A DNA stretch of 64,000 bases from Natrinema versiforme. GTDB lineage: Archaea; Halobacteriota; Halobacteria; Halobacteriales; Natrialbaceae. Each line of letters begins with the position of its first letter. Position 1 is the first letter of the stretch. Where the stretch lies: contig NZ_CP040330.1 of the NCBI RefSeq assembly GCF_005576615.1, positions 1,674,001 through 1,738,000 on the forward strand. Reading direction: 5' to 3'. This document shows, piece after piece, positions 8,594 to 16,902 of the stretch. The notes below the pieces were generated by a model. It saw only the letters and a list, made by a program, of their open reading frames with translations, did no database searches and was not told the DNA's origin. The translations under genes were made by a program, and so were the position numbers.

Positions 8594-9067
8594 ATGGATG
8601 GCTCATCGCTCGATGATGTCGATAGAAGCATCCTCCACTATCTCCAAGACAACGCTCGCAACACCGTCACAGACATCGCTAACGAGGTCGGGGTGTCGGG
8701 AAACACCGTCAGGAATCGAATTGAAGAACTCGAGGAGAGCGGTATCATCAAAGGGTACAGCGTCGATATCGATTACAAAGAGGCTGGCCTCGATCTCCAC
8801 TTCGCCTTTACGTGTACTGCCTCTATCAGTAAGCGCGAAGAGTTAGCAACGGGCATTCTCGATATTCCGGGTGTGATCGAAGTTCGGGAATTCATGACCG
8901 GGCAGGAGAACATCTACCTTGAGGCGTTAGGGACGGATGCAGGAGATATCACACGGATCGCACACGATATCGACGCGTTAGGAGCAGAGATTCACATTGA
9001 AAAGTTGATTCGAAACGATTACAGCCACTCCTTCGGGCCGTTCAGCCAACCGGACGACAAACCATGA
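8594..9067 (+). CDS. Lrp/AsnC family transcriptional regulator
   Basis: 157 residues. An N-terminal winged helix (residues 5-60: LDDVDRSILHYLQDNARNTVTDIANEVGVSGNTVRNRIEELEESGIIKGY, quoted here in parts: DVDRSILHYLQ, IANEVGVSGNTVRNRI) is followed by a RAM effector-binding domain (IPGVIEVREFMTG) that in this family binds amino acids and drives oligomerisation. The C-terminus is slightly extended (RNDYSHSFGPF). It lies immediately outside the tRNA-Val element and has no operon partner; autoregulation is usual in the family but no operator was identified. Confidence 0.88.
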   Translation: MDGSSLDDVDRSILHYLQDNARNTVTDIANEVGVSGNTVRNRIEELEESGIIKGYSVDIDYKEAGLDLHFAFTCTASISKREELATGILDIPGVIEVREFMTGQENIYLEALGTDAGDITRIAHDIDALGAEIHIEKLIRNDYSHSFGPFSQPDDKP

Positions 9068-9216
9068 TGTGATATAGAAATATTTACACACATAATCTCG
9101 AATTTTTCAAAATAAGGGCGGCAGATGTCGGTGATTGGAATCACGGCCAGTGTATTTAATACCCATTCGAGAAATAGTGGAGTGTGAGTTCGGCGTTCGG
9201 GTCTATCAGGTGACAC

Positions 9217-9471
9217 ATGAGTAATACAGAAGAAGTACGCAGTTTAGAGGATGAATCCGTAATCGAGCGAGGGAACCAATACGATCACGCGACGTACGGT
9301 CGCGTTACGGTGACTGGAATTTGGAAGGGTGTGCATCAAGTTGACCGAGCGCGGAATACAAGCGACACCGGTGTGATCATCGTTCGATATTCAGCGGATC
9401 AGAACGAGGGAATCGATGAGGCTGATGAGCTTACGGATACGCTCGACGAGTTTCTCGCCGCTATTGAATGA
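9217..9471 (+). CDS. Hypothetical haloarchaeal protein (84 aa)
   Basis: Reads VIERGNQYDHATYGRVTVTGIWKGV then VIIVRYSADQNEG and an acidic helix at the C-terminus. The beta-rich N-terminal part resembles small SH3-like or KOW-like haloarchaeal proteins. A TATA-like TGTATTTAATACCC lies about 70 nt upstream and the start ATG follows a GGTGAC. Downstream of the Lrp regulator in the same direction with a 149-nt gap. I do not recognise the family. Confidence 0.6.
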   Translation: MSNTEEVRSLEDESVIERGNQYDHATYGRVTVTGIWKGVHQVDRARNTSDTGVIIVRYSADQNEGIDEADELTDTLDEFLAAIE

Positions 9472-9632
9472 CGATCGCTGATCGATGTGCACGGAGACGT
9501 GGCAAATCTATTTCAGCAGTTCCGTCCGATCTCAGTACGTCACCCCCGATTTTGGCAGACTTTCAGTAGAAGCTGTTCCCCCACGAGCAAGCAGCGACGA
9601 AACTTAAGCCGTCTCGAGTGGTACGAACCCGC

Positions 9633-9773
9633 ATGCCCTACCAGCTACAGTGTGACGGGTGCGACCTCGATCGCGAGCACGCGGATTGGGCCGACGCGAA
9701 CGAGGCGGCGAGCGACCACGAGGCCGAGTATGGCGACCACTGGGTGAGTATTATCGACCTGCAGGAGGCCTGA
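9633..9773 (+). CDS. Small CxxC protein (46 aa)
   Basis: ATG 9633 opens 46 codons to TGA 9771-9773: MPYQLQCDGCDLDREHADW, an Ala/Glu helix with ASDHEAEYGDH, and a hydrophobic end WVSIIDLQ. One CxxC plus two His residues in DHEAEYGDH could form a Cys2His2 metal site. A promoter-like AAACTTAAGCC is at 9600-9610. This is the same general build (CxxC, helix with H-x(6)-H) as the 64-aa protein at 2569-2763. Function unknown. Confidence 0.6.
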   Translation: MPYQLQCDGCDLDREHADWADANEAASDHEAEYGDHWVSIIDLQEA

Positions 9774-9845
9774 CGGTCGCTCGTTCGCTGACAGGGCCGT
9801 CAACCGAGAGTTGAGCCGCCGTCTCACCGCCGAGCCGCCGAGTTG

Positions 9846-10265
9846 CTACTGATCCTCGAGTCCGGTTCCGTTCTCCCGGGCGAGATACGCAGACAGGATG
9901 GCGGTGTGTACCGTTCGACTGTCCGTCTCCTGAATCGTGGCGGCCGCCTGAAAGCGTTCGCGGGCGCGGGTCACCGTCTGTGGCTCGGCGGCGAGGTGCG
10001 CGAGGACGAACGCGTCGGACGCGACCGCTCGAGCGGCCTCGAAATCCGCCTCGTCGTAGAGGTCGGCGAAGTCGGCGACGACGTCCGAGACGAGCCGATC
10101 TGTCGCGTCGGCACCGGGATCGCCCGCCGGGACCGCGTCCGTGCCGTCGAAGTAGTCGTCGTAGTCGACGACGCCGGCCGCCTCGTAGAGGTGCGACTCG
10201 AGCGCGTCGAAGACGTGCTCGGAGACGTACACGCCGAACAGCTTGTATTGATCGTCAGTCGTCAT
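9846..10265 (-). CDS. Haloarchaeal hypothetical protein (139 aa)
   Basis: From ATG 10265: MTTDDQYKLFGVYVSEHVFDALESHLYEAAG, then an acidic loop and two predicted helices (ADFEAARAVASDAFVLAHL, VTRARERFQAAATIQ), ending AILSAYLARENG. No signal or membrane segment is visible. The in-frame extension to 10394 lacks protein character. Convergent with the 46-aa gene. Family not recognised; probably a lineage-specific conserved protein. Confidence 0.62.
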   Translation of the reverse strand: MTTDDQYKLFGVYVSEHVFDALESHLYEAAGVVDYDDYFDGTDAVPAGDPGADATDRLVSDVVADFADLYDEADFEAARAVASDAFVLAHLAAEPQTVTRARERFQAAATIQETDSRTVHTAILSAYLARENGTGLEDQ

Positions 10266-10407
10266 GAGTCGAACTCGCGTCTCTCGCGACCAATGGCCTC
10301 GAGTACAATAAAGCCGGACGGCGTCGACGCGCTCGAGCCGCGGAGCCGGGTCCCGATCGAACCCGACCTTGAGATCCGAAACGCTCGAGGGCAACCGTTG
10401 GGACCGC

Positions 10408-12408
10408 TCAGCCGTCGGCCTGCTCGATCCAGCCCGCCGCGCGCTTCTCGGTGACCGCGGCGGCCTCGGCGACGGTCTCGACGTCCGCTCGAGCGAGATC
10501 GTCGAGCGAGGTGATGCCCGCGTCTACGAGGCGCTTGCGGTACATCGCGTCGACGCCGTCGACGAGTTCGAGTCGACCGCCGACCTCGCGCTCATCGGAC
10601 TCCGACATCGCGGCGGCGATTTCGAAGGGCGCGCTGGCGGCCGTCTCGAGGAGCGCCAACTGCTGGCGCTGCAGCGCGACCTGCCCGGAGAGGGCACTGC
10701 GGGCGAGTTCCCGTTGGAACTCGAGTCCGTGCTCTATGGCCTGCGTGCCTGGTTTCAGTGCCGCTCGTTGGAGGGCGACGGCGGCCGAGAACGGACCGGA
10801 CGGTCGACTTCGATCGTCGTCGGTCGAACTCGCTTCGGCCGGCGCAGTTTCGGACTCCGTCTCGAGATCCTCGAGTGCCGTTCGATCGCGGTCTCCGGCC
10901 GTCTCGGCGGGACGGTGATCAATCCCGTCGGCCTCGTCCGTGACGATCCGGCGATCGACCGCCTCGACGCCGCCGCCGGTGTCCGTCGGCTCTCCCTCGA
11001 TCGCGTCGGGACCGATGTCGGCTCCGGGGTCGCGATCCGCCTCCGCAACTGATTCGAGATCGGGGCCGGTCTCTAGCTCGTCGGCCAGATCCGTCTCCGC
11101 GGCTGCCCTCGAGCCCGCATCACGCTCGCGTTCGTCGGGTTCGTCGCTTTCGACAACCGACTCGAGGTCGGGGCTGCGGTCCAGTCGGTCGACTACGTTG
11201 CTCGTGTCGTCTCCGGTCTCTGCATCGGCGGCGACCGTGTCGGTGTCGCCGGGTTCGTCGACCGATTCGATGTCGATCCCGGTGTCCAGTTCGTCCGCCA
11301 GATTCACGTCCGCGGTCGGGTTTCGCTCGTCGGCGTCGTCCAGCCCGTCGCTCACGTCCTCGAGCGACCCACCGTCGACGCCGCCGGTGACCGCATCGGC
11401 GAGGTCCGTTTCGGAGTCCGATCGGTCGTCGCTCACGGCTCCGTCGTCCGGCTCGCTTTCCGTCGGCGTTTCCCCGTCGGTCACACCGCGCTCGTCGGCC
11501 ATATCGACCGTTGAGGCCGCCTCGTCGGGCACCCCCTGCTCCCCCCGATCCCCCTGATCGGGAGTGTCCTCCGTCGAGTCGGCCGTCGTCCCCGTGGCCG
11601 GTGTCTCGTCGTTCCAGGACGGTTCCCCGAAGTCGTCTTCGTCGACTGATTCGTCGGCCTGATCGGTCCCCTCGACTCCAGTCGGTCCCGCAGTGTCGGC
11701 CGTCTCCGCCGAGTCCGCCCCATCGATCGTTGCGGTTTCGTCGATTGCTGCGGTCTCCTCGAGTCCGTCTCGTGCGTCGGTATCGACCGCTTCGTCGGCC
11801 GCGCTCGGGGCCTCGAACGTCCCTCGCTCTTCGGTACGAAGCGGATCGGTGTCCGCCGCCGACTCGTCGGGTTCGGTTCCCGTCTCTGCGGTGTCCGCCG
11901 CGGGATGTGTCTCGTCGATGTCCGCCGGTTCGTCAGCGCCGCCCGTCTCCGTCGTCTGATCCGTCGGCTCGGTCCGTTCCGTGTTACTCGCCGGCCCCGC
12001 GCGTTCGACCTCGGTGATCCCCTCGTCGCCGGTCTGCTCCCGATCCGTGGCGACGTCGCGCTCGAGCCCGTCGGAATCGGCGGACCCGCCTTCGGTCTCG
12101 AGGGTCGGATCGTCCGTCTCGGGACTGTGAGCCGGTTCGTCGGTCCCGGTCTGCGCGTTCGGCGCTTCGGGGTCCGACTCGAGCCGAATCACGTCGTCGG
12201 CGGTCGTTTCGATCGCGTCCTCGTGGACCATCACCGTGTCCTCGTGCGCCCGTTCCCAGCCGAGGGCGGCCTTGATCGAATCCATCACTCCCGGGTTCGG
12301 TTCGACGACGGCGGTGTCCCCCTCGACCGCCGCGACGGTCCCGATCACCTCGCCGTTCGCACTCTCGACCGTTTTTCCGACGGACGATTCGGAAAGCCGT
12401 GCACACAT
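10408..12408 (-). CDS. PRC-barrel-like / helix-hairpin-helix protein with a long acidic repeat region (666 aa)
   Basis: Three parts. Residues about 1-75 form a PRC-barrel-like beta domain (SSVGKTVESANGEVIGTV, AVVEPNPGVMD, DTVMVHEDAIE). Residues about 80-540 are an extremely acidic Asp/Glu/Thr/Ser region with degenerate repeats of the type LADELDTGIDIESVDE and LADELETGPDLESVAE. The C-terminus has a hydrophobic helix region (ALKPGTQAIEHGLEFQREL, quoted to 19) and a final helix-hairpin-helix unit (VDGVDAMYRKRLVDAG, ITSLDDLARADVETVAEAA). HhH units of this kind bind DNA or act as protein docking modules. Start ATG 12408 is preferred over 12516, since the PRC homology begins there. Cytoplasmic; the role is unknown. 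Confidence 0.7.
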   Translation of the reverse strand: MCARLSESSVGKTVESANGEVIGTVAAVEGDTAVVEPNPGVMDSIKAALGWERAHEDTVMVHEDAIETTADDVIRLESDPEAPNAQTGTDEPAHSPETDDPTLETEGGSADSDGLERDVATDREQTGDEGITEVERAGPASNTERTEPTDQTTETGGADEPADIDETHPAADTAETGTEPDESAADTDPLRTEERGTFEAPSAADEAVDTDARDGLEETAAIDETATIDGADSAETADTAGPTGVEGTDQADESVDEDDFGEPSWNDETPATGTTADSTEDTPDQGDRGEQGVPDEAASTVDMADERGVTDGETPTESEPDDGAVSDDRSDSETDLADAVTGGVDGGSLEDVSDGLDDADERNPTADVNLADELDTGIDIESVDEPGDTDTVAADAETGDDTSNVVDRLDRSPDLESVVESDEPDERERDAGSRAAAETDLADELETGPDLESVAEADRDPGADIGPDAIEGEPTDTGGGVEAVDRRIVTDEADGIDHRPAETAGDRDRTALEDLETESETAPAEASSTDDDRSRPSGPFSAAVALQRAALKPGTQAIEHGLEFQRELARSALSGQVALQRQQLALLETAASAPFEIAAAMSESDEREVGGRLELVDGVDAMYRKRLVDAGITSLDDLARADVETVAEAAAVTEKRAAGWIEQADG

Positions 12409-12653
12409 ATCCGTGGGTGGGCCGGTCCAGGACAAGCCAGTGCTGCCTGCACCCGCGGGTCGCCCGGGCAGCGAACACTGTGGCTCGAGGCGGGACACCC
12501 CCGTCGCTGTGCCCACTCTAATTCATATTGAAACGTAGTAATACGTGACCCATTCGCTCGCATACTACCGGTAGCGCCGCCGATAGCGAGTGATCGACCA
12601 TGATGTATCGTTGAGGTATAAAGCGTTTTAGCGCTGCGGCCAGAAGGTCGAAC

Positions 12654-14123
12654 GTGGCTTCTCGAGTGCCGAATCCGTTCCGCTGGCTCCTGCTCTCGAT
12701 CGGCTATCTGCTCGCGCGGGCCGGGATCGTCGACCCCCGTCGCGTCGAGCGGGCCACCGATCTCGCGTGGCCGCGGATCGTTACCGGAATCGCCCGGATG
12801 TCGAAGTCCGCGGCGGACGTGGCGATGGTCGGGATCGCCCTCGGCCCGGCAGCGATCGCTGGCGTCGGCTTCGCGACCCCCTTCTGGGCGATCGCCTTCG
12901 CGGTCGGCGGCGGGATCGCCGGCGCGACGATCAGTCTGGTCTCCCAGCGGTACAGCGCGCAGGCGACCGAAGAACTGTCGCTCGCAGTGACGACGAGCGC
13001 GCTCGTCGTCGTCGCGATTACCGTCCCGCTGGCGGCCCTCTACTGGACCGTTCCCGAGCGACTGATCTCGCTCGTCGGCGACGACGCCGCCTCGTTGGCC
13101 TACGGCGCGGACTACCTTCGGGTCGTCGCCCTCGGGGTTCCGTTCGCCGGCCTGAATCTGATCGGGAGCCGAACCCTCGTCGGAGCCGACGACGCGTGGA
13201 CGCCAATGACCCTTCGGGCGGGCGGTGCTGTCGTCAACATCGCCGTCAACGCCGTCCTGCTGTTCGTCCTCGAGATGGGCGTCGTGGGCGCGGCGATCGG
13301 GACGGTGCTGGCGAACGTCCTCGTGCTGGCGGCGTTCATCACCGGATTCACCCTCGGTCGACTCCCCCTGATCGGCGAGTTCCCCGTGACGATCGACCTC
13401 TCGCGGCCGTACACGACCCTCGAGGACGTCCGCGACGTGGTCGATATCGGCACCCCGCTGCTGTTTACGAACGTCGCCCGGCGGGCCGCACAGTTCCCGA
13501 TGCTCGCCATCGTCGCGCTGTTCGGGCCGAACGTGGTGGCCGCCTACGTCATCGCTCGCCGCGTCCGGGACCTGATGGACACCCCTGGCTGGGGCTTCTC
13601 GCTCGCCTCGAGCAGTCTGGTCGGGCAGGAACTCGGCACCGGCGACGAAGGGGACGCCGACATATACGGCCACGAAGTGCTCTGGTTCGGCGTCGCCGTC
13701 TATCTCTTCAGCGCGACCCTCGTGCTCGTCTTCGCCGAGCAGGTGGGCCGGCTCTTCGTCGACGATCCGTCGATCCTGCCGCTCGTGACCACCTTCATCG
13801 TCGTCGCCTGCGTGAGCGTCATCTTCCGCGGCGTCAGCGGCGGCGCGACCGGCCCGCTCCGCGCCAGCGGCGACACCCGGTGGCCGTTCTACGGCCAACT
13901 GCTCGGGCTGTACGTGTTCGCGCTCCCCGTCGCCACCCTCGGTGCCGTCTCGGTCCCGCTTCCGGGCCTCGAGCTGATACCCCCGCTCGGAATCGGGGCG
14001 CTCTACGCGGCGCTGGTCCTGGAGACCCTCGTCCCCGCCGTGGTCACGTACTACCGGTTCGCCGCCGGCCACTGGAAGGTCATCAGTCGCGGGTACCGTC
14101 CCGAAACGTCGCCGAGCGACTGA
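12654..14123 (+). CDS. MATE family multidrug/toxin efflux transporter
   Basis: 489-residue integral membrane protein with about 12 hydrophobic helices. It has the two-fold MATE repeat: GIARMSKSAADVAMVGIALG in the first half and VAAYVIARRVRDLMDTPGWG, with SLVGQELGTGDEGDAD, in the second, the latter being the conserved GQxLGxGD loop. Expected to export cationic drugs or metabolites by Na+ or H+ antiport. The start is GTG 12654, preceded by AGAAGGTC as ribosome binding site and a TATA-like GAGGTATAAAG at 12612-12622. Divergent from the HhH protein gene. Confidence 0.9.
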   Translation: MASRVPNPFRWLLLSIGYLLARAGIVDPRRVERATDLAWPRIVTGIARMSKSAADVAMVGIALGPAAIAGVGFATPFWAIAFAVGGGIAGATISLVSQRYSAQATEELSLAVTTSALVVVAITVPLAALYWTVPERLISLVGDDAASLAYGADYLRVVALGVPFAGLNLIGSRTLVGADDAWTPMTLRAGGAVVNIAVNAVLLFVLEMGVVGAAIGTVLANVLVLAAFITGFTLGRLPLIGEFPVTIDLSRPYTTLEDVRDVVDIGTPLLFTNVARRAAQFPMLAIVALFGPNVVAAYVIARRVRDLMDTPGWGFSLASSSLVGQELGTGDEGDADIYGHEVLWFGVAVYLFSATLVLVFAEQVGRLFVDDPSILPLVTTFIVVACVSVIFRGVSGGATGPLRASGDTRWPFYGQLLGLYVFALPVATLGAVSVPLPGLELIPPLGIGALYAALVLETLVPAVVTYYRFAAGHWKVISRGYRPETSPSD

Positions 14124-14177
14124 GTCCCGCTCCGCCACCAACTCGCCTCACGACGCCTGGCCCGACTTCCGGCCGAT

Positions 14178-15347
14178 TCAGGGCGTCAATACCGGTCGAA
14201 TGCAGCCGTCTTTCTTGTGCTTGAACAGTTCGTAGGCCGCCGGCCCCTCCTCGAGCGAGCGTTCGTGGGTCGCCAGATACGACGGGTCCAGTTCGCCCTC
14301 CGCGGCGTACTCGAGCAGGTCCGGAACGTACCGTTGCCCGTGCTGTTGGGCGGTGCGGACGGTGATCCCCTTGTTCATCACCACGCCCATCGGGAACTTG
14401 TCGAGGAGGCCGTAGACGCCGAGGATCGAGAGGGTACCGCCCTTCTTACACGCGCGGATCGCCTGTCGGAGCGCGGTCCCGCGGTCGGTGTGGAGGCGCA
14501 GGGACTGCTTGGCGCGGTCGTAGGCGTGTGCGACCCCGGTTCCGTGGGCTTCCATCCCGACGGCGTCGATGCAGGCGTCGGGGCCGCGGCCGCCGGTCAT
14601 CTCTTTGAGCGTGTCGACGACGCTGTCGACCGCGGTGTAGTCGATCGTCTCGGACCCCGCCTCGTTTCTGGCCGCTCGCAGGCGCTCGGGGAACCGATCG
14701 ATACCGATGACGCGCTCGGCACCCATGAGGGCGGCGCTGTGCTGTGCCATGAGGCCGACGCCGCCACAGCCCCAGACGGCGACGATATCGCCGTCTCGAA
14801 TGTCACAGAAGTCCGCGCCCATGTAGCCGGTCGCCCACGCGTCGGACGCGAACAGCGCCTGCTCGGCCTCGAGTTCGTCGGGGACGTGAAAGCAGTTCTC
14901 GTCGGCGTGGGGTACCCGGACGTACTCCGCGTGGGAGCCGGCGTAGCCGCCGAAGGCGTGCGTGTACCCGTATATGCCGGCCGTCGTATCGCCGAGGATC
15001 GGTTCCTGCAGTTCCGCGTTCGGGTTCGTGTTGTCACAGAGCGACCACAGGTCGTCCCGGCAGTAGCCACAGCTCCCGCAGCCGATGAACGAGGGGACGA
15101 CCACCCGATCGCCCGCCGAGACGGCCTCGACCTTGCGGCCGGTTTCGACGACCTCGCCCATGAACTCGTGGCCGATCACGTCACCCTCGCGCATCGTCGG
15201 GAGGTAGCCGTCGATGAAGTGCAGGTCCGAACCACACGGCGTGGTCATGGTCACCCGGAGGACGACGTCGCGCGGGTTGACAATCTCCGGATCCGGAACC
15301 GACTGGACTCGCAGGTCGTTGACGTCGTGCCAGCAGAGGGCTCTCAC
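14178..15347 (-). CDS. Zinc-dependent alcohol/formaldehyde dehydrogenase-like (MDR superfamily), 389 aa
   Basis: Medium-chain dehydrogenase with catalytic-zinc ligands Cys38 (TTPCGSDLHF) and His60-Glu61 (GHEF), a complete structural-zinc lobe (Cys90, Cys93, Cys96, Cys104) and the Rossmann motif VWGCGGVGLMAQ. Length and the insert around TGGRGPDACIDAVGMEAHG match the glutathione-independent formaldehyde dehydrogenase-like subgroup, but haloarchaea lack that cofactor context and the substrate is unknown. Transcribed in the same direction as, and 13 nt downstream of, the SRPBCC gene, so the two are probably one transcript. Confidence 0.88.
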   Translation of the reverse strand: MRALCWHDVNDLRVQSVPDPEIVNPRDVVLRVTMTTPCGSDLHFIDGYLPTMREGDVIGHEFMGEVVETGRKVEAVSAGDRVVVPSFIGCGSCGYCRDDLWSLCDNTNPNAELQEPILGDTTAGIYGYTHAFGGYAGSHAEYVRVPHADENCFHVPDELEAEQALFASDAWATGYMGADFCDIRDGDIVAVWGCGGVGLMAQHSAALMGAERVIGIDRFPERLRAARNEAGSETIDYTAVDSVVDTLKEMTGGRGPDACIDAVGMEAHGTGVAHAYDRAKQSLRLHTDRGTALRQAIRACKKGGTLSILGVYGLLDKFPMGVVMNKGITVRTAQQHGQRYVPDLLEYAAEGELDPSYLATHERSLEEGPAAYELFKHKKDGCIRPVLTP

Positions 15348-15360
15348 GCGCTCTCACCGT

Positions 15361-16140
15361 TCATAGCAGATCACCGCTCCCGCGCGCGGACGGATTGTGC
15401 TCGAGCGACGGGATTTCGCCCGTCTCGACGAGGCTCTTGAACCGGCGGAGCGCCTTCTTCGCGACCGTTTCGGGGACGATGCCGAGCCGCTGAAACGCGG
15501 CGGCACCGAGACTCCCGGCCGGCGGATCGAACTGTAATCGGAGCGTGACTACCGTGCCCCGGTCGCCCGCTGCCGACCGGAAGCGCACTTCGCCCTCGTG
15601 GGGGATCGTCGCCCCCTCGAGGGACTCCCAGCGCAGGGAGTCGCCGGGTTCGTCGGCCGTAATCTCCGTCTCCCACGTCAGATTCGGTCCGCGGGGGGTC
15701 TCCACATCCCAGTGAAGTCGGTCCTCGCCGGCTCCCGTCACTTCCGCGAAGGGATCCATGATCCGGGTCAACTGCTCGGGGTCGCGCCAGTACTCCGAGA
15801 GTTCGTCCGCGGGTGCGCCGACCGTTATCGATCGCTCCACGGTCGGCATCCCCTCGGGAACGTCAGCCGCGACACCCTCGCGGTCGCGGATCGCCGAGGC
15901 GAGCGTTCGGACCGGCCGATCGGTCCCGCTGAGTCCCCGAGCGATCAGCCAGCCGCCGCCGACGGCCAGTACCGTCCCGCCGAGCGACCGCCGCCTGAGA
16001 CCGGCGGCGAGGAGGAGACCGCCGGCGGCCGCAGCGGCCATCCGTTTCCCTCGGCCGTCGGTTCCCTCCGCCGAGTACGGCTGTCCGATCGCTCCCGATC
16101 GCAGCGTTTCCGGTATCGCTGTTGACAGTGCGCCACTCAT
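15361..16140 (-). CDS. SRPBCC (cyclase/dehydrase, START-like) membrane-anchored protein
   Basis: 259 residues from ATG 16140. The N-terminal third has a hydrophobic double segment (MAAAAAGGLLLAAGLRRRS, LGGTVLAVGGGWLIARGL) resembling the DUF2892-type anchor. Residues about 105-245 are a SRPBCC fold: VERSITVGAPADELSEYW, DPEQLTRIMDPFAEV, WETEITADEPGDSLRWES, VTLRLQFDPP. Proteins of this 'polyketide cyclase/dehydrase' type bind hydrophobic ligands, and similar two-domain proteins are widespread next to zinc dehydrogenases in actinobacteria and halophiles. Longer in-frame starts (to 16503) are rejected for lack of protein-like composition. Confidence 0.8.
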   Translation of the reverse strand: MSGALSTAIPETLRSGAIGQPYSAEGTDGRGKRMAAAAAGGLLLAAGLRRRSLGGTVLAVGGGWLIARGLSGTDRPVRTLASAIRDREGVAADVPEGMPTVERSITVGAPADELSEYWRDPEQLTRIMDPFAEVTGAGEDRLHWDVETPRGPNLTWETEITADEPGDSLRWESLEGATIPHEGEVRFRSAAGDRGTVVTLRLQFDPPAGSLGAAAFQRLGIVPETVAKKALRRFKSLVETGEIPSLEHNPSARGSGDLL

Positions 16141-16902
16141 GTTCGACCACGTGACTCCCGACTCGAGCGAGCCTGCGGTCGTGTTCCGTGTTCGCTCCGG
16201 TTCGACAGACGTGTCAGTCTCGGTTTCATCGAGCGTGTCGGTGTCATCGAGGAACAGTTCACACGGCAAACAGGACGAGTGCGATATTGTAGCTTTCAAC
16301 TGCAAATGCAACGCCCGCCGTCTGATCGTCTCGGCACCATTCGGCCCTGAAGTTCGTCTCGGCACCGATTCGGTCGTGAAGTGGTTCAGCCGTGAGCGTG
16401 TGGGCCACCGGTACGTGCAAGCGTTTCGGGACGGGTACTGACGCTCGAGTCGGGCACCCATTCGAGCAATTCGTCTGCTCTGTGGAACCGAATACTGGCA
16501 CATACCTCGGTTCCAGTAGCAGTATTCAAATTCGACATATCGAAAGTCGCACCTTATGGCTCAAAACTACATTCGAAACCGATCTCCCCTCTCTATTGAG
16601 CCGGTATCACGCCGTCTTACCAGTATTCGATCAATCCTCGTCTCTGACGGATGATCTCGAACGGTATATCCTATCACTCGAGACAGAGCAGAAAGCCCGG
16701 GATATCAGCAGTTTCGAATCCGACCCACTCACAGTTGTATACTGAAATACAAGAGTCAGAAAATAGGTGGGTGGAAAATACTACCTGTATTCTGGTATAG
16801 CGTGGCGCTGCCAAACGGTGGCGAACAGATCCGGCCGGTCGCTGTGGGACAGCAAGCGCGCCCAACCCAGTCGAATCGAAGCCCCGACTCGGTGAATCCG
16901 GG
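16141..16902. other. Gene-poor AT-rich gap
   Basis: 762 bases with no gene I can support. From about 16,270 to 16,800 the composition drops clearly in GC. A plus-strand frame at 16392-16745 (117 codons) has a plausible last third (LTDDLERYILSLETEQKARD) but no ribosome binding site and a non-halophilic first half; it may be a remnant of a transferred gene. Short dispersed AT motifs precede the SMC-like gene's 3' side; no transposase or att-like repeat was seen. Confidence 0.5.

Noticed and set aside
8272-8631. Frame extending the integrase start region upstream through the att site (to 8399 or 8631)
   Set aside because: It reads through the tRNA fragment; the integrase homology begins after 8231.
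12345-14141. 598-codon minus-strand frame opposite the MATE gene
   Set aside because: Highly repetitive Arg/Asp/Gly composition; shadow of the transporter.
16392-16745. 117-codon plus-strand frame in the gap before the SMC-like gene
   Set aside because: No ribosome binding site, non-halophilic first half, no recognisable domain; kept only as a possible remnant in the gap note.
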